Notes under the pieces: generated by a model
What the model was told of the DNA's origin: nothing
Database searches by the model: none
The model's input: the letters and a program-made list of their open reading frames with translations, nothing else
Shown here: positions 6,624 to 13,728 of the stretch, one piece after another
Numbering within the stretch: position 1 is the stretch's first letter
Layout of the letters: each line of letters opens with the position of its first letter
Source of the DNA: Minisyncoccota bacterium
GTDB lineage: Bacteria > Patescibacteriota > Minisyncoccia > UBA6257 > JAKLIH01
Length of the DNA: 13,728 nt
Assembly: GCA_028691405.1 (NCBI GenBank)
Contig: JAQUZI010000006.1
Span: 6,448 to 20,175 of the forward strand
Reading direction: 5' to 3'
Made by a program: the position numbers and the translations under genes

Positions 6624-8738
6624 ATGGAAAATTTACCTAAAGCCTATCAACCTAAAGAGGTAGAAAGCAAAATTTATGAAATTTGAGAAAAGTCAGGTTT
6701 TTTTAATCCTGATAATTTACCTGAGAGGAATAAAGAGCCTTTCTGTATTATTATGCCACCGACCAATGCTAACGGTAGTTTGCATTTAGGCCATGGTTTA
6801 GTTATAAGTATTGAAGATGCTATTATTAGATACCAACGTATGCAAGGCAAGAAAACATTATGATTACCAGGAGCTGATCATGCTGGTTTTGAAACCCAAG
6901 TTGTTTATGAGAAGAAATTAGAAAAAGAAGGAAGATCTCGTTTTCAAATGGAAAGAGAAGAATTTTACAAAGAAGTCTGAGATTTTACTCAAAAAAACAA
7001 AGAGCATATGATAGAGCAAGTCAAAAGACTCGGTGGTTCTTGTGATTGAAGCCGAGAAACATTTACATTAGATCCAAAAGTTATTGACATTGTTTATGAT
7101 ACATTTAATCAAATGTATAAAGATGGTTTAATTTATCGCAGCAATCGTATTATTAACTATTGTCCTAAGCATAGAACGGCTTTATCTGATCTAGAAACAC
7201 AATATATAGAACAAGATAGTTTTCTTTATTATATTAAATATCAAGATTCCGAAAGTGATGAATTTTTAACTATTGCGACTACTAGACCAGAAACTATTCC
7301 AGGTGATTTAGCCATAGCTGTTAATCCTAAAGATAAAAGATATAAAGCATGAGTTAACAAAAAGGTAATAGAACCAATTACTAAAAGATTAATACCAGTC
7401 ATTCAAGACGAAAGTGTTGATATATCTTTTGGTACAGGCGCTTTAAAAGTAACCCCAAATCATGATGCAACTGACTTTGAAATTGGTCAAAAACATAATC
7501 TTGGTTTTTTACCAATTATTAATTTAGATGGAAAGCTAAATGAAAATAGCGGACCACTTGCTGGTTTAAAACCTAAAGCGGCCAGAGAAGAGTCTATAAA
7601 AATATTAACTGAAAACAAAACATTTATTAAACAAGAACCATACAAACATAATGTTTCCGTTTGCTATAAATGCAATACACCGATTGAACCATTAGTTATA
7701 CCTCAATGGTTTATTAGCATGACTAAACCAATTAATAATTCAAAAAAATCATTACGTGATTTAGCTGTTGATGCGGTTAAAAATGGAGATGTAAAATTTA
7801 ACCCTAAACGTTTTGAAAAAATATTTTTTCATTGAATGAAAGAGTTAAAAGATTGGAATATATCAAGACAAATATATTGAGGTATTCCTATTCCTGCTTG
7901 ATACAAAGAAGGGGAAATAAAAATCCAAAGAGAATGCCCTGGAGATGGTTGAGAAAAAGATAGCGATGTCTTTGATACTTGATTCTCATCAAGCCAATGG
8001 CCATTTGCTACTTTAATGGTCAATCAAGAAAATGATTTAAAAACATATTTTCCTACTAGTGTTATGGGAACAGCTTATGATATAATCTTCTTTTGGGTTG
8101 CCCGTATGATTATAATGAGTTTGTACAAAACAGACAAAATTCCATTTAAAAAAGTTTTATTCCATGGATTAGTTCGTGACAAAAATCACCAAAAAATGTC
8201 AAAATCAAAAGGTAATTCTATTGACCCTATAGAAACATGCGATCAATATGGTGCTGATGTTTTACGTTGATCTATGCTTTATGGCACAAAGATTGGCGAT
8301 GATTTGTCTTTTTCAAATGATAAAATCATTGGAGCTCGTAATTTTGTTAACAAAGTTTGAAATGCTTCAAAATTTGTTTTAATGAATTTATCCGATTTTG
8401 ATTTCTCCGAAGTTAAATTAGAAGGTAAATACGAAAAATATATTGAAAGCAATAAAAATATTGTTACTCGCTATAAAAAGAACTTTGATAAATTAAATTT
8501 AACTGCATCCAGCACTCTTCTATATAAATATTTTTGATTTACTTTTGCTGATAAAATTATTGAAGACTTAAAGCAAGATATTAAAAACGATGTTAATAAA
8601 AAACAAGCGCAATATACCCTACTATATATACTAGAAAATAATTTAAAAATGCTTCATCCTTTTATTCCATTTGTAACCGAATATATTTGAAGTTTAATTC
8701 CCAACAGAAAAAATTTACTTATTGTTGAAGAATTATAA
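6624..8738 (+). CDS. valS: Valine--tRNA ligase (compact)
   Basis: 704 residues. Class Ia synthetase that charges tRNA-Val and edits mischarged threonine. The HIGH box is NGSLHLGHG (50-58, HLGH at 54-57). Then come TLWLPGADHAG (78-88), SCDWSRE (139-145), the editing-domain TTRPET, an ISRQIYWGIPIPAWY stretch (413-427), DTWFSSSQWPF (451-461) and KMSKS at 524-528. The helical anticodon domain ends at about HPFIPFVTEYIW. Typical ValRS has 850-950 residues; this one lacks the C-terminal coiled-coil arm and stops shortly after the anticodon domain. About fourteen in-frame UGA codons fall at Trp sites, several universally conserved (6684, 6861, 7047, 7878, 7899, 7980); a few Trp are UGG. This gene is the strongest evidence for the code. 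The start has no Shine-Dalgarno. Confidence 0.97.
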
Positions 8739-8740
8739 AC

Positions 8741-8769
8741 AAAAGACCAAAATTAATTTTGGTCTTTTT
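8741..8769 (+). terminator. Rho-independent terminator after valS
   Basis: A perfect palindrome: AAAAGACCAAAA (8741-8752) pairs with TTTTGGTCTTTT (8757-8768) around TTAA and continues into T. It starts 2 bases after the valS stop. The A/T symmetry would allow action on either strand, but no convergent gene is present. Confidence 0.9.
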
Positions 8770-8778
8770 GCTTGCCCC

Positions 8779-8807
8779 TTGTTTTTTTTAAATTTTTATT
8801 TTATACT
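8779..8807 (+). promoter_or_regulatory. Probable promoter for prsW-hsp20
   Basis: TTGTTT (8779-8784), 17 bases, then TATACT (8802-8807), a 5/6 match to the -10 consensus. The predicted start is near 8814, giving a leader of about 20 bases to the ATG at 8834. It sits directly after the valS terminator, where a new transcript is expected. Confidence 0.5.
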
Positions 8808-8833
8808 TTATATATAAATTAAACAAATAATAA

Positions 8834-9571
8834 ATGGACTTAAACATTTTAGCAATATTAAAAACCTACTTACTTCCTTTTGTATTTGGTATGGTACCGT
8901 TGGTAATTTGGCTTGTGTTTTTTTTATTGCGTGATTGAAAGAATCCTGAACCTAAAAAAGTGCTAATTCACGCGTTTTTAATGGGTGTTTTAGCTACAGT
9001 TTTTGTTTTAGTATTACAGTATTTAATTGAAGCTTTTACTAAAGTAAACATTCCTAATTTTTATGAGATTATTAAATACCATGATAATTTCAAAGCTTTT
9101 GTTTTTGTGGCTTTAATTGAAGAAGCAATAAAGTTTCTCGTTATTTATATCACATTAAGACGTAGCAAGCATTTAGACGAGGCTATTGATCCAATGATAT
9201 ATATGATTGTTTGTGCGATTGGTTTTTCTGCAGTTGAGAATTATTTTTCCGTTTTCAATCAATTAAATACAATTATTGTTCCTTTGCAAACATTAACCGC
9301 TCGATTTTTAGGAGCTAATTTATTGCATATTATTTGTTCTGGTGTTGTTGGTTTTTTCTGAAGTTTACAGATTTATACCAAAAAACATGGTTTGTTAGTT
9401 TTAGGTCTAGTTCTTGCTATTGCTTTTCATGCTGTATTTAATACCCTTATATTCACTTATGGTCTTTTTGCTGTTTTACTTATGTTTGTTAGTGTTTTTT
9501 GTGGTGCTTCAATTTTGTTATGGATGTTTGATGTTATCGAAAAATTAAATTTTAAAATTAATAAAAATTAA
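8834..9571 (+). CDS. PrsW-family intramembrane metalloprotease
   Basis: 245 residues, largely hydrophobic with several membrane segments. PrsW proteins are multipass glutamic-type/metalloprotease-like membrane proteins (CPBP superfamily); B. subtilis PrsW cleaves the anti-sigma factor RsiW. Motifs: RDWKNPEPKK after the first membrane helix (Trp as UGA), the EExxK site LIEEAIKF (E96, E97, K100), DP then a GFSAVEN motif (E135, N136), H165 in NLLHII and H199 in HAVFN. These are the conserved Glu and His residues of the family. Two UGG Trp codons are also present. It precedes hsp20 by 36 bases with no terminator, suggesting a small envelope-stress operon (inference). The substrate is unknown and no anti-sigma gene is adjacent. 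Confidence 0.88.
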
Positions 9572-9607
9572 TAAAAGTTCTATTAAGAACAAGTAAATAC
9601 TAATATT

Positions 9608-9940
9608 ATGAATGATAAAAAACTACCTGAATGTCCAGAAGAAGGACGTTTACCCGTCGATCTTTACGAAACTGACAGTGAAATTGTATTACGTACTGTC
9701 ATTGCCGGTGTAGATCAAAATGAAATTGATATTTCTATCAATAATGATATGGTAACTGTTCGTGGCGAAAGAAAAGAGCCGGAAATAGTTGCGAGTGATG
9801 ACTATATCAAACATGAATGTTATTGAGGCAATTTCTCAAAAACATGCGTTTTGCCACCTAATGTTGATATTGATAATGCTACTGCTAATTTTGATGATAA
9901 TGGTATTTTAATAATTCGTTTTCCTAAAAAAGGAGATTAG
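9608..9940 (+). CDS. Hsp20 / alpha-crystallin small heat shock protein
   Basis: 110 residues, consisting almost only of the alpha-crystallin domain. Hsp20 proteins are ATP-independent holdases that bind unfolding proteins in the cytoplasm. The pattern LPVDLYETDSEIVLRTVIAG (about 15-34), ITVRGER-like strand, then YWGNFSKT (72-79) and the terminal NGILIIRFPK (near 98-107) follow the family. W73 is a UGA codon (9824-9826); relatives have an aromatic or small residue before GxFSR at this place. The usual N-terminal arm and C-terminal IxI tail are minimal, so large oligomers may not form. The stop is TAG. It follows prsW by 36 bases and no terminator separates it from the rpmF promoter. Confidence 0.93.
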
Positions 9941-9949
9941 TTAATACCC

Positions 9950-9978
9950 TTGCAAAAACGCCTTTACTATGATATAAT
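9950..9978 (+). promoter_or_regulatory. Sigma70-type promoter of rpmF
   Basis: TTGCAA (9950-9955), exactly 17 bases, then a perfect TATAAT (9973-9978). Transcription would start near 9985, about 32 bases before the rpmF ATG at 10017. This is the clearest promoter in the window and likely drives rpmF and, by readthrough, nusB-rnc. Confidence 0.8.
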
Positions 9979-10016
9979 CTAAGTGTAATTAAAAGTATTT
10001 TATTAAACAATATATC

Positions 10017-10247
10017 ATGGGATTACCATCAAGACATCATACTAAATCAAGAACTAATAAGCGTCGTTCACATCATGCTTTATCTAAAACTAATTTTATT
10101 TCTTGCCCAAAGTGTAAAGAAACAATATTAGCTAATCGTGTATGTCCTAATTGTGGAACATATAAAGGCAAAATGGTTATTGACGTATTAAAAGGTCTTA
10201 ACAAGAAAGAGAAAAAAGAAAAGCAAAAAGAAATACAAGAAAAATAA
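10017..10247 (+). CDS. rpmF: 50S ribosomal protein L32 (zinc-binding form)
   Basis: 76 residues. L32 is a small, basic protein of the large ribosomal subunit. The N-terminus LPSRHHTKSRTNKRRSHH is typical (usually P-K-R/K-x-S-x-x-R). A zinc ribbon with C30-P-K-C33 and C43-P-N-C46 is complete, so this is the Cys-containing, zinc-dependent form rather than the Cys-less form made in zinc shortage. A Lys/Glu-rich tail of about 20 residues extends past the core. No Trp, so it is intact under either code. The start is preceded by AATATATC with no Shine-Dalgarno. It heads the rpmF-nusB-rnc-smc order. Confidence 0.97.
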   Translation: MGLPSRHHTKSRTNKRRSHHALSKTNFISCPKCKETILANRVCPNCGTYKGKMVIDVLKGLNKKEKKEKQKEIQEK

Positions 10248-10249
10248 TA

Positions 10250-10288
10250 TTTAATGGCGAAAAAGGCAATACTTTTTTCGCCATTAAA
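10250..10288 (+). terminator. Strong hairpin between rpmF and nusB, possible terminator or processing site
   Basis: A 15-bp stem (10250-10264 with 10274-10288) contains GGCG/CGCC and a 9-base loop. Unlike the other terminators here, its T-run lies inside the 3' arm and the sequence after the stem (TCATTATC) is not T-rich. It may act as an attenuator, an RNA-stability element or an RNase III target rather than a full terminator. Confidence 0.5.
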
Positions 10289-10327
10289 TCATTATCTAAA
10301 TTTTAATTAAAATTTAAACATGTAGAT

Positions 10328-10777
10328 ATGGCTTCACGTCATTTTAGTCGTATGGTTGTTCTTCAATCTCTTTACGAATGAGAGATTTGAGAAAATGACA
10401 AAACAATTGAAGAAATAATTCAACGTAACCTTGAAAATTACGGTAATGATTTGGTAGATAAAGATTATCCTAAAAGCCTTGCTTTAAATGTGGTAAATAA
10501 TATTGAGAAATTAGATGATATTATTCAAAAGTCAGCGGTTGAAAGACCTATTTCTCAAATTAGTACTGTTGATCGCAATGTATTGCGTGTTGGTTTGTAT
10601 GAATTATTATTTGATCAATCGGGCGATGTCCCACCTAAAGTTGCTATTAATGAAGCAGTTGAACTTGCTAAAAATTTTGGTGGTGAAAAATCATCTAGTT
10701 TTATTAATGGTGTTTTAGGCACAGTATATAAAACCATGCAAGAAGTAAAGCCAGAAGAAGATCTAAAAAAAGAATAA
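10328..10777 (+). CDS. nusB: Transcription antitermination factor NusB
   Basis: 149 residues, typical for NusB, an all-helical RNA-binding protein that pairs with NusE (ribosomal protein S10) at boxA to support rRNA antitermination. Visible family features: the start MASRHFSRMVVLQSLYEWE, with W18 and W21 both UGA codons; the central ERPISQISTVDRNVLRVGLYE (about 76-96), matching the conserved I-x-x-x-D-R-x-[IV]-L-R-[IL]-x-x-Y-E pattern; PPKVAINEAVELAK (about 104-117); and FINGVLGTVYK near the end. With UGA as stop the first 18 codons would be lost, including the conserved helix. I chose the ATG at 10328 because the family starts there; ATG at 10320 is followed at once by TAG. It lies 9 bases before rnc. 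Confidence 0.95.
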
Positions 10778-10786
10778 ACTATTAAT

Positions 10787-11542
10787 ATGAAAAACTGAGA
10801 TTATCGTAAGGAAAATGCGATAAAATATTTTGAAGAAAAATTTAAAATTAAGATTAGAAAAAAAGAATATTTTTTTGAAGCATTAACGCATAGTTCATTT
10901 TTAAATGAAAACAAAAAATGACCATACAATCATAACGAACGTTTGGAATTTTTAGGAGATGCAGTGCTTCAATTATCAAGTTCTGATTTTATCTATACTG
11001 AATATCCTGATTTTTCTGAAGGAGTTTTAACTCCTCTAAGAGCTAATCTTGTTAATTCTTTAATGCTTTCAAAAATCGCTTTAGCTTTTTCTCTGGATAA
11101 ATATATTTTTATTTCTAAAGGAGAAAAAATGAGTGTTGATCAATTTTTGTCTCAATTAAATGAAGTTACTGATGAATCAAAATTAAAATGTTATGTTTTA
11201 GCTGATGCAGTTGAAGCTTTGTTTGGTGCTATTTATCTTGATCAAGGCTTTAAAGTTGCTAAAAATGTTATTGTTGGCGTCTTAAAAGATTTTATTAAAG
11301 ATGTTATTGAAAAAAGTACGCAAAAAGATCATAAAAGCTTGCTTCAAGAAACAATGCAACAATTGTATAAAAAAGCACCAAATTACAAAGTAATTAAATC
11401 AACTGGCCCAGCTCATAAAATGTTTTATACGGTTTCAGTTTCAATTAATAATACCGAGATTGGTTTAGGAGAAGGTTGGTCTAAAAAAGATGCTGAAGAA
11501 AATGCTGCAAAAAATGCATTGGATCAAGAAAAATGAAAATAG
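10787..11542 (+). CDS. rnc: Ribonuclease III
   Basis: 251 residues. RNase III cleaves double-stranded RNA in rRNA precursors and mRNAs, using two Mg2+. The catalytic domain shows ALTHSSFLNE (32-41), the signature NERLEFLGDAV (50-60; E51, E54, D58) and LADAVEALFG (138-147; D140, E143), giving a full active site. The dsRNA-binding domain spans about 175-249, with KSLLQE, the TGPAHKMFYTVSV stretch and GWSKKDAEENAAKNAL. W4 and W45 are UGA codons. At the end the frame meets UGA (11534-11536) after DQEK; under the inferred code it continues with Trp-Lys to TAG at 11540-11542. Neighbours are nusB (9-base gap) and smc. Confidence 0.96.
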
Positions 11543-11550
11543 AAAGAATT

Positions 11551-11589
11551 AATTTAAAAAACAATTAAATTTTAATTGTTTTTTAAATT
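11551..11589 (+). terminator. Hairpin terminator after rnc
   Basis: An AT-rich inverted repeat (11551-11566 with 11574-11589, 16 bp) has T6 within the 3' arm and starts 8 bases after the TAG stop. The stem has only one G-C pair, so efficiency may be limited. Confidence 0.65.
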
Positions 11590-11617
11590 ATATAACCCTT
11601 TACTATATTTCTAAAAT

Positions 11618-11646
11618 TTGATATTATTGTATTTGTAATTTATTAA
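11618..11646 (+). promoter_or_regulatory. Possible smc promoter
   Basis: TTGATA (11618-11623) and TATTAA (11641-11646) are 17 bases apart, but the -10 box is only 10 bases before the smc ATG at 11657, which would make a nearly leaderless mRNA. Other AT-rich -10 candidates exist nearby. Confidence 0.3.
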
Positions 11647-11656
11647 ATATTATATT

Positions 11657-13728
11657 ATGTATTTGCGCGAAATAGAAATTAAAGGATTTAAATCGTTTGC
11701 TGATAAAACCATATTACAATTTCCTAAAGGAATTAGTGCTATCGTTGGGCCTAATGGTTCAGGTAAGTCTAATGTTGTTGACGCTTTGCGCTGAGTTTTA
11801 GGTGAGCAAAGTTCAAAAAACTTAAGAACAGATAGCAGTGTAAATTTAATTTTTAGTGGAAATGAATACAAGCCTAATGGGCAAAGTGCTAAAGTGCGCT
11901 TAGTTTTTGATGATATTAATCGTCCTGATATTATTGAATCAAATACGCTTGAAATAGAAAAAATTATTTATCGTGATGGAAAAACAGAATATTATTTAAA
12001 CAAAAAAGACGCTCGACAAAAAGATTTAGTTGAATTGTTAGCCTCATTACAACTTGGCACTAAAGGGCTTTCTATTATTAGCCAGGGAAGCATTGAGAAC
12101 ATTTTAAAAGTATCTCCGGCTGATCGAAAAATAATGTTTGAAGAAATTCTTGGTTTACGACAGTTAGAAATTAAAAAAGAATCTTCAGAGAAAAAATTAA
12201 ACAATACAACTATTAATTTAGATAAAGTTAATAGTTTAGTTAATGAGGTTTTGCCTCACTTTAGATCACTTAAAAGATATGTTTCTCGTTTTGATAAACA
12301 ACAAGAATATCAAGATGAATTAGTTTCTTTGTGCAAAAAATATTATGGTTACCATTTTCATAATTTTCAAAACAATAATAAAAGCATTTTAATTGAATTA
12401 GAAAATTATGATAAAAAAATTAAAGAAATTGAAAATCAAATTGAAATTGAAAAAGGAAAGCTTGGTTTATCAGACAATGTAGATCAAAATGCTATTTCAA
12501 ATTTAAATCAAAAACAAAAAGAAATTGAAAGTATTGTTCATAATTTAAATACTGAAAAACAAAAAATAGTATATGAGATGGCTAAATTAGAAGGTCAGAT
12601 CGAAGAAAAAACGCAGAGTATTCAAAAATTATTAAATACTCAAGATAAAAACAATGTTCCTCAAGTTCAAAAACCTAAATTTATTAGTTTTAATAAATTA
12701 GAATTAAAATTTAATAATTTAAAGCAATTAATTAAAAACATTTTAAATAGTTCAGATATTCATGAAATTAAAAGTAGCATTGTTTCCATTGAAAAAGAAT
12801 TAGATGATATTATTAATGTTGATAATGAAGAAATTACAATTGAGGCAATTGACAATACTAGTAAAATTGAAGAATTAAACCAAAATATATCTGAAATTAA
12901 AACGCATATTAATGAATTTAAAATTAAAATTCAAGAATTTGATCAAAAGATTAATGAAAAAGATAATGAAGCTAATCAAATAGAAGATCAAATTGAAGCT
13001 GAATCTAAAAAACAAAGAGAGATGTTTGGTATTATTGAACAAAAACAAAGGGAATTAATGAATTTACAAACTCAAAAACAAAAATTTAGTATTGAATTTG
13101 AAAAAAACAATATTAGTATTGAAAATTTAAAAAACCAGGTAACTTCTATGAATCTTGATTTTAATTTTATCATTAATATTGATCAATCAGAATTAAATTT
13201 TAATGATTTAGAACTCAAAGATTTCTATAATAAAATTGAAAAATTAAGAGCCATATTAAACGAGCTCGGTTTTGTTGATCAAAACATTGTTGACGAATAT
13301 GAAGATACTAAAAATCGTATTGAATTTTTAAATTCTCAAAAACTTGATTTAGAAAAAGCTGTATCTGACTTAAAATTAATTATTAAAGAATTAACTTCTC
13401 AAATTAATACTACTTTTACATCTTCAATTAAAGAAATTAATTCTGATTTTAATAGATATTTAGAAATGATATTTGGTGGAGGCAAAGGTAATTTAGAAAT
13501 AGTTGAGTTAATTAATAAGGCTCAAAAAACAGAAGATGGTCAAGAATTATTAATTGAGGAAGACGAAGAAAAGAAAATTGGTTTAGATATTAAAGTTAAA
13601 TTACCAAAAACAAAATTAGATGGAGTTGAAGCTTTATCAGGTGGTGAAAAAAGCTTAGTATCCATTGCTTTACTTTTTGCTATTGTTTCTCAAAGCAAAC
13701 CACCATTATTAGTTTTAGATGAAGTTGA
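11657..13728 (+). CDS. smc: Chromosome partition protein SMC, compact form (3' end outside window)
   Basis: 690 residues visible, open to the window edge. SMC dimers form ATP-driven rings that organise and segregate the chromosome with ScpAB. The N-terminal head has MYLREIEIKGFKSFADKT, Walker A GPNGSGKS (31-38), LRWVLGEQSSKNLR (44-57, W46 as UGA) and IISQGSIENILKVSPADRK (about 136-154). The C-terminal head has the signature LSGGEKSL (660-667) and Walker B LLVLDE (684-689). Only about 480 residues separate the heads, against some 850 in standard SMC. They are coiled-coil-like (Lys, Glu, Ile, Asn, Gln rich) with a short break near residues 325-395. I see no recognisable SMC hinge and no CxxC zinc hook. 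Full length would be near 740 residues instead of about 1170. Confidence 0.93.

Noticed and set aside
6624..8738. UGA read as glycine, as in Gracilibacteria and Absconditabacteria
   Set aside because: The UGA sites in ValRS, SMC and NusB align to conserved Trp, and Gly at DTWFSS or LRWVLGEQ would not fit.
10515..10718. Second frame inside nusB
   Set aside because: Low-complexity Leu-rich shadow overlapping a well-supported NusB frame.
11650..12204. Minus-strand frames opposite smc
   Set aside because: They overlap the highly conserved SMC head on the plus strand and show no family features.

Overview
The window is very AT-rich and reads cleanly only if UGA is a tryptophan codon (translation table 4 style). 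With UGA as stop, almost every conserved gene falls into two or more pieces. With UGA as Trp, valS, tsaD, tmk, nusB, rnc, smc, hsp20, prsW and the large surface protein become single intact frames, and the Trp residues land on conserved family positions. All complete genes end in TAA or TAG. The gene set points to an ultra-small Patescibacteria/CPR bacterium, probably Parcubacteria-like. Three things suggest this: surface-protein repeats of a style I associate with that group, the rpmF-nusB-rnc-smc order, and compact forms of SMC and ValRS. A Mollicute also uses UGA for Trp and cannot be excluded from one window. The recoded CPR lineages I know (Gracilibacteria, Absconditabacteria) read UGA as glycine, so UGA=Trp in a CPR genome would be notable.

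Layout. 1-2086 (+): 3' part of a large repetitive cell-surface protein (PKD-like, six Cys-rich repeats, two Ig-like repeats, DUF11-like, C-terminal membrane anchor), then a terminator. 2168-2275: tRNA-His and terminator. 2335-3693 (+): DUF3298/RsiV-like exported protein and thymidylate kinase. 3718-5131 (-): MetRS C-terminal-type tRNA-binding protein and tsaD, converging on tmk over a shared palindromic terminator. 5320-6563 (+): tRNA-Glu followed directly by thiI. 6624-8738 (+): valS. 8834-9940 (+): PrsW-family membrane protease and Hsp20. 10017-11542 (+): rpmF, nusB, rnc, with a clear sigma70-type promoter before rpmF. 11657-end (+): 5' part of a compact smc.

Together the genes are mostly translation and tRNA maturation (ValRS, MetRS-like tRNA binder, TsaD t6A37, ThiI s4U8, two tRNAs, L32), RNA processing (RNase III, NusB), nucleotide supply (Tmk), chromosome organisation (SMC) and the cell envelope (surface protein, DUF3298 protein, PrsW). 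Genes are tightly packed, with strong hairpin terminators in short gaps. None of the twelve visible start codons has a Shine-Dalgarno-like leader. No mobile element, CRISPR array or phage gene is visible, and no unannotated stretch exceeds 300 bases.
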